Positions 1 to 8,281 are shown, counted from the stretch's first letter. The stretch is DNA of 13,576 nt from Lachnospiraceae bacterium UBA4292 (GCA_002395865.1 DGVE01000075.1:1-13576); one strand, 5' to 3'. Numbers and translations: made by a program. Notes: a model not told the origin generated them from the letters alone.

Positions 1-1500
1 CTCGTCACCGCCATCAACCCCACGCCCGCGGGCGAGGGCAAGACCACGGTCACGGTCGGTCTCGGAGAAGCATTTGCGAAGCTTGGTAAAAAGGCGGTCA
101 TTGCCCTGAGAGAACCCTCTCTCGGTCCCTGCTTCGGTGTAAAGGGCGGCGCTGCCGGAGGCGGATACGCTCAGGTAGTGCCCATGGAGGACCTGAACCT
201 GCATTTTACGGGCGATTTTCATGCGATCACATCCGCGACGAATCTTCTCGCGGCCATGATCGACAACCACATCCAGCAGGGCAATGAGCTGCGCATCGAC
301 ACCAGACAGATAATCTGGAAGAGATGTCTGGATATGAATGACAGAGTGCTCAGAAACATCGTTGTGGGTCTGGGAGCGAAGGCTGACGGCGTAGTCAGGG
401 AGGATCATTTTGTTATAACAGTAGCTACGGAGACGATGGCCATCCTCTGCCTTTCAAAGGATATGGCTGACCTTAAGGACAGGCTCTCGAAGATCATCGT
501 GGCCTACGACTGCGACGGAAACCCTGTCACCGCTAAGGATATCGGCGCGGTAGGTTCTATGGCGGCTCTTTTAAAGGACGCCATAAAGCCTAACCTTATT
601 CAGACGCTGGAGCACACTCCCGCAATAGTTCACGGAGGCCCCTTCGCTAACATTGCCCACGGATGCAACTCTGTCAGAGCAACCAGACTTGCTTTAAAGC
701 TTGCGGATTATGTGGTTACAGAGGCCGGCTTCGGCGCTGATCTCGGCGCAGAGAAGTTCTTCGACATAAAGTGCCGCAAGGCAGGCCTTAAGCCCGACGC
801 TGCGGTGCTGGTGGCTACGATAAGGGCGCTCAAGTACAACGGCGGCGTGAGCGCGGCTGAGCTCGGCAGTGTAAATATGGACGCACTCGCTTCCGGTATC
901 GCCAACCTCGGAAAGCACATCGAGAACCTGAAGTCGTACGGCGTGCCCACGGTGGTGGCTCTAAATGCCTTCTCAAGCGATACGGACGAGGAGTTCGCGT
1001 TCGTGAAGGATTACTGCGAAAAGCTCGGGGCGAGATGCGTAAAGGCCGAGGTATGGGCAAAGGGAGGCGAGGGCGGAAAAGCCCTGGCAGAAGAGCTTCT
1101 TGATGTTCTGGATAAAGAAAAGAGCGAATTTAAGCCGCTGTATCCGGATGACATGCCCATTAGGGAGAAGATAGAGACCATAGCGAAGTCCATTTACGGC
1201 GCGGCTTCGGTGAGCTTTGAGCCCGCGGCTCTTAAGAGCATCGAGAAGATCGAGTCCATGGGTTACGCTTCACTTCCCGTGTGCATGGCCAAGACGCAGT
1301 ATTCGCTCTCGGATGACGCGAAGAAGCTCGGCAGGCCCGAGGGCTTCACTCTCCATGTCAGAGAAGTGTATCTGAGCGCCGGAGCAGGCTTTGTCGTGGC
1401 TCTCACAGGAAGCATCATGACCATGCCCGGACTTCCGAAAAAGCCCGCGGCTCTTCGCATAGACGTGGATGAAAACGGCCTTATCACAGGACTTTTCTAA
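1..1500 (+). CDS. fhs: Formate-tetrahydrofolate ligase (10-formyl-THF synthetase), 5' end missing
   Basis: This enzyme joins formate to tetrahydrofolate with ATP, giving 10-formyl-THF in the cytoplasm. That product feeds purine synthesis and Met-tRNA formylation, and in acetogens the Wood-Ljungdahl pathway. The frame is open from base 1 to the TAA at 1498-1500, giving 499 codons. The family is usually about 556 residues, so roughly 57 N-terminal residues lie outside the window. Visible signatures are the ATP-binding loop TPAGEGKTT (window residues 8-16), the family signature [18 protein letters not shown] followed by [15 protein letters not shown] (about residues 38-70), and the C-terminal [20 protein letters not shown] ending in GLF. 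The first ATG in frame (181) is internal to the signature and is not the real start. priA begins at the very next base. Fhs supplies the one-carbon donor for Fmt encoded further right, which is a functional link. Identity is near certain; whether the organism is acetogenic cannot be told from this gene. Confidence 0.97.
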   Translation, partial: LVTAINPTPAGEGKTTVTVGLGEAFAKLGKKAVIALREPSLGPCFGVKGGAAGGGYAQVVPMEDLNLHFTGDFHAITSATNLLAAMIDNHIQQGNELRIDTRQIIWKRCLDMNDRVLRNIVVGLGAKADGVVREDHFVITVATETMAILCLSKDMADLKDRLSKIIVAYDCDGNPVTAKDIGAVGSMAALLKDAIKPNLIQTLEHTPAIVHGGPFANIAHGCNSVRATRLALKLADYVVTEAGFGADLGAEKFFDIKCRKAGLKPDAAVLVATIRALKYNGGVSAAELGSVNMDALASGIANLGKHIENLKSYGVPTVVALNAFSSDTDEEFAFVKDYCEKLGARCVKAEVWAKGGEGGKALAEELLDVLDKEKSEFKPLYPDDMPIREKIETIAKSIYGAASVSFEPAALKSIEKIESMGYASLPVCMAKTQYSLSDDAKKLGRPEGFTLHVREVYLSAGAGFVVALTGSIMTMPGLPKKPAALRIDVDENGLITGLF

Positions 1501-3702
1501 ATGAAATACGTAAACATTATCATAGATATATCCGCTGCGGGGCTCGACAGACCGTTCTCATACCGGGTACCGGATGAGATGGAGGATCAGATCGATGTCG
1601 GAAGCGCTGTCCTGATACCCTTCGGGAAGGCCAATAAAGAGAGGCGCGGCTACGTCATATCGGTCAATACGCAGCCGGGCTGCGACCCTGCGATAATAAA
1701 GGATATCATACGACCCGATCCGAAACAGAGCGATATAGAAGGCGATATGCTTTCTCTGGCGTGGTGGATGAAGAACCGCTACGGCTCGACCATGAGCCAG
1801 GCTCTGTCCACGGTGATGCCGGCAAGGACCGTGATCAAAAGAGTTCAGCAGGTCTCTTACAGACTCTGCGACGATATTGAGGCCGTCGAGGAGCATCTCG
1901 CGTCGAAGAGGTGCGGTGTGGCGGCCAGAAGACTTCTCGAGGCGCTGAAGGCGGATAAAGAGCTGAGCGCCCAGATGATAAGTTCGAAGCTGGCTGTTTC
2001 TTCCGCAACGATCAAGTCTCTCGAGGAGAAGAAACTCATCGAAAAATGTGTTTCATATAAGTTCCGCAACCCCGTAGGCGACTTCGGAAAGGGCAGCAGG
2101 ATCACTCTTAACACTGAGCAGCAGGCCGCGGCGGATGAGATATGGAACGATTATGTGAGCGGCGGCAGAAATACATGGCTCATACAGGGCATCACCGGCA
2201 GCGGCAAGACCGAAGTGTACATGGAGCTTATCGAGCGGGTGATCGCTCAGGGAAGACAGGCCATCGTCCTCATACCCGAGATAGCGCTCACATACCAGAC
2301 GGTGATGAGGTTCTACAGGCGCTTCGGCGACAGAGTGAGCATCGTCAATTCCCGCATGAGTCAGGGCGAGAGATACGACCAGTTCCTTCGAGCCAGAAAC
2401 GGCGAAATAGATATAATGATAGGCCCGCGCTCGGCTCTGTTTTCACCATTTCCCAAGCTGGGTCTTGTGATCATAGACGAGGAGCACGAGGATAGCTACA
2501 GGAGCGAGCAGGCGCCCAGATACCTCGCAAGAGATGTGGCCATTCACAGATGCGAGCAGTCCGGCGGTTTTGTCGTGCTCGGCAGCGCGACCCCATCGGT
2601 GGAGAGCTCTTATCTGTGCGATAAGGGTATCTTCAAGCGCGTGTTTTTAAACAGAAGGGGCGTTTCGGGATCGAATCTGGCCAATGTAAGTGTTGTCGAC
2701 ATGAGACGGGAGCTAAAGGACAACAACCGCTCCGTGCTCTCAAGACAGCTTCATGACATGATAGCCTACAGGCTCGAGCGCCGTGAGCAGATCATGCTCT
2801 TTTTGAACAGGCGCGGTTTTTCAAACTTTCTGTCGTGCAGAAGCTGCGGCAAGGCGATTATGTGCCCGAAATGCGATGTGGCTCTGACATATCACAACGA
2901 CGGCACGCTGAGATGCCATTATTGCGGTTTTAAGGGTGCGGCTCCGGACCGCTGTCCGAACTGCGACAGTCCGTATCTCGCGGGTCTGGGAATAGGCACG
3001 CAGAAGGCGCAGGCGCTCATTGAGAGCGAATTTCCGGGCGTGCGGATACTTCGCATGGATATGGATACCACCGCGCAGAAGGGAGCGCACGAGAGGATAC
3101 TGAAGGCATTCGGAAATCACGAGGCGGATATCCTTCTCGGTACGCAGATGATCGTGAAGGGACACGATTTCGCGGATGTGACACTGGTTGGCATACTGGT
3201 GGCGGACAGATCGCTTTACGCGCCCTCGTACAGGGCTGCGGAGAAGACATTTCAGCTTCTGACGCAGGCCGCAGGAAGAGCCGGAAGAGGCCAAAGGTGC
3301 GGTGACGTGGTCATCCAGACCTACAGACCGGACCACTATGCCATAAGGAGCGCGGCCAATCAGGACTACAAGGGCTTTTATGACATGGAGATCAGCTTCA
3401 GAAAGACCATGGGCTATCCTCCGGTATCGAGGATGCTCAGCGTTCTCGTCGGGCATCCATTCGAGAAGACTGCGGACCGCGTCATAAACGAGTGCGCGGC
3501 CATCGCCAAGCAGCTGCTTCCGAAGGCCTTCGTGATCGGACCGGCAGCTGATTCCATCGGAAGGATAAACAATATCTACAGGCGGGTGCTTTTTGTGAAG
3601 TCGGTGGATGTTACCGGTCTGATGGAGCTCATGAGAAAACTCGAGAGCACATTTTCGGAAAAAGATTTGCCTGAGCTGATGCTTCAGATAGATGTTTCAT
3701 AA
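1501..3702 (+). CDS. priA: Primosomal protein N' (replication restart helicase PriA)
   Basis: PriA is a 3'-to-5' superfamily 2 DNA helicase that recognises stalled forks and D-loops and reloads the replicative helicase. The product has 733 residues, close to the E. coli protein. The N-terminal part (about 1-105) matches the 3'-end-binding domain. Helicase motifs seen are Walker A GITGSGKT (230-237, Lys236), Walker B/DEEH (326-329), the motif V region LLGTQMIVKGHDF (545-557) and motif VI QAAGRAGRG (589-597). Between the helicase lobes sit eight zinc-binding cysteines: Cys446, 449, 455, 458, 472, 475, 485 and 488, as expected for the two-zinc PriA insertion. The ATG directly follows the fhs stop (zero gap), with a modest AGGA (1488-1491) nine bases upstream, so translation is probably coupled to fhs. 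The gene ends before a 78-bp AT-rich gap containing a promoter for the next operon. All key catalytic residues are intact. Confidence 0.98.
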   Translation: MKYVNIIIDISAAGLDRPFSYRVPDEMEDQIDVGSAVLIPFGKANKERRGYVISVNTQPGCDPAIIKDIIRPDPKQSDIEGDMLSLAWWMKNRYGSTMSQALSTVMPARTVIKRVQQVSYRLCDDIEAVEEHLASKRCGVAARRLLEALKADKELSAQMISSKLAVSSATIKSLEEKKLIEKCVSYKFRNPVGDFGKGSRITLNTEQQAAADEIWNDYVSGGRNTWLIQGITGSGKTEVYMELIERVIAQGRQAIVLIPEIALTYQTVMRFYRRFGDRVSIVNSRMSQGERYDQFLRARNGEIDIMIGPRSALFSPFPKLGLVIIDEEHEDSYRSEQAPRYLARDVAIHRCEQSGGFVVLGSATPSVESSYLCDKGIFKRVFLNRRGVSGSNLANVSVVDMRRELKDNNRSVLSRQLHDMIAYRLERREQIMLFLNRRGFSNFLSCRSCGKAIMCPKCDVALTYHNDGTLRCHYCGFKGAAPDRCPNCDSPYLAGLGIGTQKAQALIESEFPGVRILRMDMDTTAQKGAHERILKAFGNHEADILLGTQMIVKGHDFADVTLVGILVADRSLYAPSYRAAEKTFQLLTQAAGRAGRGQRCGDVVIQTYRPDHYAIRSAANQDYKGFYDMEISFRKTMGYPPVSRMLSVLVGHPFEKTADRVINECAAIAKQLLPKAFVIGPAADSIGRINNIYRRVLFVKSVDVTGLMELMRKLESTFSEKDLPELMLQIDVS

Positions 3703-3714
3703 ATATTTTGCGAA

Positions 3715-3742
3715 TTGTCAAAAGATTTAATCGATTTGTAAT
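3715..3742 (+). promoter_or_regulatory. Candidate sigma-A promoter for the def-fmt-rsmB operon
   Basis: A -35 box TTGTCA (3715-3720, one mismatch to TTGACA) is separated by 16 bp from a -10 box TGTAAT (3737-3742, one mismatch to TATAAT). It lies in the only sizeable intergenic gap (3703-3780), which is strikingly AT-rich compared with the flanking genes, and 38 bp upstream of the def start. The spacer contains the 8-bp palindrome AATCGATT (3729-3736). No GC-rich hairpin with a T-run is visible in the gap, so fhs-priA transcription may read through into def. The call rests on motif matching only. Confidence 0.6.
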
Positions 3743-3769
3743 TATTTTGATTTTGAAAATTAACAGTTT

Positions 3770-3775
3770 GGAGGT
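3770..3775 (+). promoter_or_regulatory. Ribosome binding site of def
   Basis: A consensus GGAGGT lies five bases upstream of the def ATG at 3781. With the upstream promoter it indicates that def is the first gene of its own strongly translated transcript, unlike fmt and rsmB, which have weak sites and rely on close gene spacing. Confidence 0.8.
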
Positions 3776-3780
3776 ATAAA

Positions 3781-4251
3781 ATGGCTATACGCAATATCAG
3801 AGAGTTCGGTGACCCTGTGCTTCGCAAGGAGTGCAAGCCCGTGAAGGAGGTCACAGACCGCATCAGGGTGCTTGTGGAGGACATGATCGACACCATGAAC
3901 GAGGCTAACGGCGTCGGACTCGCGGCTCCACAGGTGGGCATCCTGAAGCAGATAGTGGTGATAGATGTCGGCGAAGGCCCCATCGTCATGTTAAACCCCA
4001 GGATACTGCTCACGGAGGGCGAGCAGACCGGTATAGAAGGCTGCCTGAGCCTGCCGGGAAAGGTTGCGGAGGTCACCAGACCCATGCATGTCCGCGCCGT
4101 TTATCAGAACCTTGACATGCAGGAGGTCGAGATCGAGGGCGACGAGCTGCTTGCGAGGGCGATCTGCCACGAGCTCGATCATCTTCACGGCGTGCTCTAC
4201 ACCGATAAGGCAAACTGCGAGGCGTACGATCCAGAGGAAGAGGAACGGTAA
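3781..4251 (+). CDS. def: Peptide deformylase
   Basis: This is a metalloenzyme that removes the N-formyl group from the initiator methionine of nascent proteins at the ribosome. The product has 156 residues, a typical length for the short deformylases. All three family motifs are present: GVGLAAPQ (44-51, Gln51), EGCLS (86-90, metal ligand Cys88) and HELDH (130-134, metal ligands His130 and His134, catalytic Glu131). The ATG at 3781 is supported by a consensus RBS and by the N-terminus MAIRNIREFGDPVLR, which aligns with the family start. It is the first gene after the promoter at 3715-3742. The fmt gene starts three bases after its stop, the classic def-fmt pairing in which one product reverses the formylation made by the other. 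The short acidic tail (PEEEER) is unremarkable. Confidence 0.98.
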   Translation: MAIRNIREFGDPVLRKECKPVKEVTDRIRVLVEDMIDTMNEANGVGLAAPQVGILKQIVVIDVGEGPIVMLNPRILLTEGEQTGIEGCLSLPGKVAEVTRPMHVRAVYQNLDMQEVEIEGDELLARAICHELDHLHGVLYTDKANCEAYDPEEEER

Positions 4252-4254
4252 AGA

Positions 4255-5178
4255 ATGCGAATCATATACATGGGTACTCCGGATTTTGCCGTGGGACCGC
4301 TTCAGAGCCTCATTGACAGCAGGCATGAGGTCGTGGCCGTATTTACACAGCCTGACAGACCCAGGGGCAGGAGCGGTGAGCTCGCGGCGCCACCGGTGAA
4401 GGAGCTGGCACTAAAATACGGTATTCCGGTATACCAGCCGGAGAAGATAAGACAGAGCGAGTATGTCGATATCATAAGGGAGCTTGAGCCGGACCTTATA
4501 GCTGTGGCTGCATTCGGACAGATACTGCCTCAGTCGGTGCTCGACGCGCCGAAATACTGTTGCCTGAACGTTCACGCGTCGCTTCTTCCGAAGTACCGCG
4601 GCGCGGCTCCGATACAGCAGGCTATACTCGACGGATGCGAGGAGACCGGTATCAGTATACAGAGGATGGTAATGGCTCTGGATGCCGGGGATATCGTTCT
4701 GCAGGAGAAGATAAGACTTGACGGCAGTGAGACCGGTGGAAGCCTTTTCGACACCCTCTCGCAGATGGGAGGACCGGCGCTCCTTAAGGCCATAGACATG
4801 GTGGAAGCGGGCACGGCGGAATATATTCCGCAAAAAGGCGATGAAGCCAGCTATGTGAAGCTGATAAAGAGGGAGGACGGAAGACTCGATCTTACGCTTC
4901 CGGCAACGGTGCTTGAGCGAAGGATAAGAGGATATTATCCCTGGCCCGGGGCTTTTGCAAGGCTCGGGGCAAAAACACTTAAGATATACACGGCGCGTGT
5001 GGCAGAACAGAGCCATTCGCTTAAGCCCGGGGAGCTCTTCGCCCGGGACGGTATACTGTACGTGGGCTGCGGCGAAGGCGAGCTCGAGATAACCGAGCTT
5101 CAGATCGAGGGCAAGAAGAGAATGAGCTCGCAGGATTTCCTGCGGGGTCACAGTGTGGAAGGTTTGGGTTTGGATTAA
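4255..5178 (+). CDS. fmt: Methionyl-tRNA formyltransferase
   Basis: Fmt transfers the formyl group of 10-formyl-THF to Met-tRNA(fMet), producing the initiator tRNA for translation. The product has 307 residues, normal for the family. The N-terminal Rossmann-type hydrolase domain carries the catalytic Asn105 and His107 in NVHASLLPKYRG, and Asp143 in ALDAGDI, the spacing seen in E. coli Fmt (Asn108, His110, Asp146). The C-terminal OB-like domain shows the conserved RIRGYYPWPGAFA (223-235) and GKKRMSSQDFLRG (286-298). It starts three bases after def and ends exactly where rsmB begins (TAA then ATG, zero gap), so coupled translation is likely. The purine-rich GAGGAAGAGGAA at the end of def can act as its RBS. 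The folate donor would come from the Fhs encoded at the left end of the window. Confidence 0.98.
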   Translation: MRIIYMGTPDFAVGPLQSLIDSRHEVVAVFTQPDRPRGRSGELAAPPVKELALKYGIPVYQPEKIRQSEYVDIIRELEPDLIAVAAFGQILPQSVLDAPKYCCLNVHASLLPKYRGAAPIQQAILDGCEETGISIQRMVMALDAGDIVLQEKIRLDGSETGGSLFDTLSQMGGPALLKAIDMVEAGTAEYIPQKGDEASYVKLIKREDGRLDLTLPATVLERRIRGYYPWPGAFARLGAKTLKIYTARVAEQSHSLKPGELFARDGILYVGCGEGELEITELQIEGKKRMSSQDFLRGHSVEGLGLD

Positions 5179-6471
5179 ATGGCAGATATTGATCTGAGGG
5201 CTCTCGCTCTGGAGGTCGTGACAGCGGTCTGCGAGGACGGGGCATACTACCACAGTGTCATAAGGCAGGCTTCCGACAAGTATTCGTATCTGGAGAGGGA
5301 GAAGAAGTCCTTTTTCGTGCGCGTGAGCGCCGGAACCATAGAGAAACTTCAGACGATCGATGCGGTGATCTCCTCCTGCTCGAAGACGAAGCCCTCAGCC
5401 ATGAAGCCCTTTATCAGGAACCTTCTGCGCATCAGCGTATGCCAGATAATGTTCATGGATTCGGTGCCTGATAGCGCGGCCATAAATGAAGCCGTGAAGC
5501 TGTGCAGAAGAAGGCATTTCGACGGTCTGTGCGGTTTCGTGAACGCAGTCCTTCGGAAGATCGCCTCCACTCACGGAAGCATAGTTCTTACGGATGCCCA
5601 GAGGTACTGTGTAAATGAAGAGCTCTACGGGCTTCTTCGCAGTCAGTATCCGGACAGATACAGATATATACTGGACAGCTTTAACAGCGACACGCATGAG
5701 ACCTTTATTCGTCTTAACGCGAGAAGGAGGCCGCAGGCGCTTCCCGTAGGACTCAGAGAAGTCAGTCATGAGATAGGCGTGTATGCCGTAAAGGGCAGCC
5801 TGTCGGAGCTTAAGGGCTTTGAGGAGGGCATCTTCACCGTGCAGAATCTTGCGGCTTGCCTGCCGGTATATCTTGCGGATGTAAGACCTCATCAGAAAGT
5901 GCTCGACCTTTGCGCGGCACCCGGCGGCAAGAGCATACAGGCCGCGGATATGATGGGTGATACCGGAGAGGTGATAAGCTGCGACATATCGCAGGCCAGA
6001 TCTCTCATGATAGATGAAAATATAAAAAGATGCGGGTTTAATAACATTAAAACGATAATAAATGACGCATCGATATATAATAAGGCGTTTGAGAGAGCCT
6101 TTGACGTGGTGCTTTGCGATGTACCCTGTTCGGGCATCGGAACCATAGCGGACAAGCCGGATATCAGAAACAGATTCTCACAGGCAGCAGCTTCACAGGC
6201 GGCGGCTCTCTCAAGGAGGATACTCGAGAACGCGCACAGGTATGTGCGGCCCGGCGGAAAGCTGGTGTTTTCAACCTGCACACTGAACCGTGAGGAGAAC
6301 GAAGACGCTGTTGAGTATCTGAAGAGCGTGTGCGAGCTCACACCTGTGGATGTAAGAGACAGGCTTCCCGCATGCATCACGGAATATGAGGTAGGCGATG
6401 GAATAACGATATATCCCATGGCGGGTGTGTGCGCGGGCTTTTACGCGGCGGTCCTTGAGATCAAGGGGTAG
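5179..6471 (+). CDS. rsmB: 16S rRNA (cytosine-967-C5)-methyltransferase RsmB
   Basis: This SAM-dependent enzyme makes m5C967 in 16S rRNA (E. coli numbering). The product has 430 residues, typical for RsmB/Sun. The N-terminal NusB-like RNA-binding helical domain (about 5-135) includes YSYLEREKKSFF and the segment SAAINEAVKLCRR (99-111). The C-terminal Rossmann methyltransferase domain has the SAM-binding loop LDLCAAPGGKS (242-252), motif IV DVPCSGIGT (314-322, Cys317) and motif VI FSTCTLNREENE (364-375, Cys367). The two cysteines are the pair used by m5C RNA methyltransferases. The ATG directly abuts the fmt stop; the nearest good purine tract is GGAAGG at 5157-5162, rather far upstream, so coupling to fmt probably matters. 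An AT-rich patch lies at about 6009-6087 inside the methyltransferase domain, without harm to the motifs. Confidence 0.97.
   Translation: MADIDLRALALEVVTAVCEDGAYYHSVIRQASDKYSYLEREKKSFFVRVSAGTIEKLQTIDAVISSCSKTKPSAMKPFIRNLLRISVCQIMFMDSVPDSAAINEAVKLCRRRHFDGLCGFVNAVLRKIASTHGSIVLTDAQRYCVNEELYGLLRSQYPDRYRYILDSFNSDTHETFIRLNARRRPQALPVGLREVSHEIGVYAVKGSLSELKGFEEGIFTVQNLAACLPVYLADVRPHQKVLDLCAAPGGKSIQAADMMGDTGEVISCDISQARSLMIDENIKRCGFNNIKTIINDASIYNKAFERAFDVVLCDVPCSGIGTIADKPDIRNRFSQAAASQAAALSRRILENAHRYVRPGGKLVFSTCTLNREENEDAVEYLKSVCELTPVDVRDRLPACITEYEVGDGITIYPMAGVCAGFYAAVLEIKG
6463..6468 (+). promoter_or_regulatory. RBS that fixes the TTG start of rlmN
   Basis: AAGGGG lies seven bases upstream of a TTG at 6476-6478 and overlaps the last codons of rsmB. 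Initiation here gives MKDIRSFTKDELKAEL, which matches the normal RlmN N-terminus, whereas the in-frame GTG at 6425 would add 17 residues encoded within the rsmB reading region that do not look like RlmN. Confidence 0.75.
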
Positions 6472-6475
6472 TTCA

Positions 6476-7513
6476 TTGAAGGATATAAGATCATTTACTA
6501 AGGATGAGCTAAAGGCGGAGCTTGCGGCTCTTGATATGAAGCCATTCAGGGCGGGGCAGATATTCGACTGGCTGCACGTCAAGGGGGCGACCGGCTTCGA
6601 TGAGATGACCAATCTGAGTCTGGTCGATAGAGAGAAGCTGGCGGGAGAGTTCGACGCGTCTCCTCTTTCAATCAGGGATGTACAGATATCCTCCATAGAC
6701 GGTACGAGAAAGTATCTGTTCCTCCTTCACGACGGCAATATGATCGAGAGCGTCCTTATGAGCTATAAGCACGGCTACAGCGTGTGCATTTCCACGCAGG
6801 CCGGATGCAGGATGGGCTGCAGGTTCTGCGCCTCGACACTAAACGGTCTGGCGAGGAACCTTACGGCCGGAGAGATGCTCTCACAGATCTACGGCATAGA
6901 GAGACATGCCGGGGTGAAGATATCAAATATCGTCACCATGGGCTCAGGCGAGCCGCTCGACAACTACGACGAACTGGTGAAGTTCATAAGGCTTGTATCC
7001 GACCCGGACGGGAGGAACATCAGTCAGAGAAATATTACGGTATCCACCTGCGGCCTTGTGGAGAAGATGAGGAGGTTCGCGGATGAGGGATTTGCGGTAA
7101 CTCTTGCGGTATCCCTTCACGCGCCGAACGACGATATACGAAGGCAGACGATGCCGATAGCGAATGCGTACTCCATTGACAGCGTGATAGACGCCTGCAG
7201 ATATTTTTTTGAGAAGACGGGCAGAAGGGTCAGCTTCGAGTACAGCCTGATAAAGGGTGTGAATGACAGCAGACAAAACGCTTTGGAGCTTGCGGGAAGG
7301 CTTAAAGGACTGAATTGCCATGTGAATCTCATACCGATCAACCCGGTGAAGGAGAGAAGCTACGAGCGCTCTGTGCGCTCGGACATAGAGTCCTTCGCGA
7401 AAATGCTTGAAAAAAACGGTATAAATGCTACTATCAGAAGAGAGATGGGGCGGGACATAGACGGTGCCTGCGGTCAGCTCAGAAAAAGGTATCTGGATTC
7501 AGATACACAGTAG
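6476..7513 (+). CDS. rlmN: Dual-specificity RNA methyltransferase RlmN (23S rRNA A2503 / tRNA A37, C2-methyl)
   Basis: This radical-SAM enzyme puts a methyl group on C2 of A2503 in 23S rRNA, and in studied bacteria also of A37 in tRNA, affecting translation fidelity and peptidyl-transferase-centre antibiotics. With the TTG start the product has 345 residues, a normal Firmicutes length. The 4Fe-4S cluster motif is CRMGCRFC (Cys111, 115, 118). Cys104, seven residues earlier, is the resolving cysteine equivalent, and Cys332 in DIDGACGQL is the methyl-carrier equivalent of E. coli Cys355. GSGEPLDNYDE (156-166) is the SAM-binding GGEP-like motif. The start is four bases after the rsmB stop; the rsmB-rlmN pair is conserved in Firmicutes. 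Presence of both carrier cysteines favours RlmN, although Cfr shares them; the locus and N-terminus point to the housekeeping enzyme. Confidence 0.96.
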   Translation: MKDIRSFTKDELKAELAALDMKPFRAGQIFDWLHVKGATGFDEMTNLSLVDREKLAGEFDASPLSIRDVQISSIDGTRKYLFLLHDGNMIESVLMSYKHGYSVCISTQAGCRMGCRFCASTLNGLARNLTAGEMLSQIYGIERHAGVKISNIVTMGSGEPLDNYDELVKFIRLVSDPDGRNISQRNITVSTCGLVEKMRRFADEGFAVTLAVSLHAPNDDIRRQTMPIANAYSIDSVIDACRYFFEKTGRRVSFEYSLIKGVNDSRQNALELAGRLKGLNCHVNLIPINPVKERSYERSVRSDIESFAKMLEKNGINATIRREMGRDIDGACGQLRKRYLDSDTQ

Positions 7514-7519
7514 ACAAAG

Positions 7520-7526
7520 AGGAGGT
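7520..7526 (+). promoter_or_regulatory. RBS that fixes the start of stp
   Basis: AGGAGGT ends six bases before the ATG at 7533 and sits in the 19-bp gap after rlmN. It excludes the in-frame upstream start at 7464, which lies inside rlmN and would add 23 residues unlike any PP2C phosphatase. Confidence 0.85.
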
Positions 7527-7532
7527 GAGACG

Positions 7533-8252
7533 ATGGAAGCATACGGAATGACAGATGTCGGTATAGAACGCGACGTGAATCAGGATGCATTGTTTTATTC
7601 CACTGTTTCCGTCGGACCGCTTCAGAACCTCTTTATGGTCTGTGACGGTATGGGCGGCCACGCTGCAGGTGATTTCGCGAGCCGCTTTACCATAGAGAAC
7701 CTGGTCGGGCTCATAAAGGACGCGAAGGGCGGGCAGCTCATCACGACTATCGATACAGCCATCAAAAATGTGAACGACCGGCTGGTACGGCACGCGGACG
7801 AGAACCTCGACATGTACGGCATGGGGACCACTCTGGTCCTGGCTACCATAGAGGACGGGATACTATATGTGGCCAATGTCGGTGACAGCAGGCTGTACCT
7901 TATCGATGACGACATAAGGCAGATCACCAGGGACCACTCCTATGTGGAGGAGATGGTGAAGGCCGGTAAGATGAAGCGGGGCTCCATCGAATACAACACG
8001 AGAAGAAACATGATCACCAGGGCGATCGGCAGTCCGACCGGCGTCGTGGCGGATTATTTTGAGATAGAGCTGAGTAAGGGAGCCAAGCTGCTGCTTTGCT
8101 CGGACGGACTCACCAACATGCTGAGCAATGATGAGATATTCAGTATAGTAAAGAGCCGGACGGCGCTGGAAAACAGAGTAAGGACGCTCATCGGAGCGGC
8201 GAATATTAACGGCGGCACGGACAATATCAGTGCGCTGATCGTTGAACTATAA
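7533..8252 (+). CDS. stp: PP2C-family Ser/Thr protein phosphatase (Stp/PrpC)
   Basis: This metal-dependent phosphatase removes phosphate from Ser/Thr residues and opposes the PASTA kinase encoded just downstream. The product has 239 residues, the standard length for bacterial single-domain PP2Cs. Ordered motifs are DVGIERDVNQD (8-18, metal ligand Asp18), VCDGMGGHAAG (36-46, Asp38-Gly39), GMGTTLVLA (97-105), VANVGDSRLYL (113-123), ITRDHS (131-136), ITRAIGS (161-167), CSDGLTNML (189-197, Asp191) and GGTDNIS (227-233, Asp230). All metal ligands are intact. There is no signal peptide or membrane segment, so it acts in the cytoplasm on the same side as the kinase domain. It is followed by prkC after 29 bp, the conserved phosphatase-kinase pair. 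The names stp and prpC are both in use for this family. Confidence 0.97.
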   Translation: MEAYGMTDVGIERDVNQDALFYSTVSVGPLQNLFMVCDGMGGHAAGDFASRFTIENLVGLIKDAKGGQLITTIDTAIKNVNDRLVRHADENLDMYGMGTTLVLATIEDGILYVANVGDSRLYLIDDDIRQITRDHSYVEEMVKAGKMKRGSIEYNTRRNMITRAIGSPTGVVADYFEIELSKGAKLLLCSDGLTNMLSNDEIFSIVKSRTALENRVRTLIGAANINGGTDNISALIVEL

Positions 8253-8269
8253 AGCACACATTTTTGTTC

Positions 8270-8275
8270 GGAGGT
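8270..8275 (+). promoter_or_regulatory. RBS that fixes the start of prkC
   Basis: GGAGGT lies six bases upstream of the ATG at 8282. The in-frame TTG at 8264 precedes this site and would translate through it, so the ATG is preferred. Confidence 0.85.
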
Positions 8276-8281
8276 AGGTAT

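Noticed and set aside
2142..2495. Plus-strand ORF in another frame inside priA
   Set aside because: Fully inside a conserved gene, low-complexity Arg/His-rich product, no RBS; same reasoning for 4064-4399 and 6784-7086.
2821..3456. Minus-strand ORF of 211 codons opposite priA
   Set aside because: No family resemblance, and it overlaps the conserved zinc and helicase region of priA.
3703..3780. Rho-independent terminator after priA
   Set aside because: No stable GC stem followed by a T-run can be found; only short AT-rich symmetry.
4411..5253. Minus-strand ORF of 280 codons opposite fmt
   Set aside because: It lies entirely opposite fmt and the start of rsmB, has no recognisable motif, and its length follows from the codon usage of the true gene.
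6425..6475. Upstream GTG start for rlmN
   Set aside because: The extension is Arg-rich, encoded in the rsmB overlap, and lacks homology to the RlmN N-terminus; the TTG has the better RBS.
7464..7532. Upstream start for stp inside rlmN
   Set aside because: It would translate through the strong RBS at 7520-7526 and add a sequence unlike PP2C N-termini.
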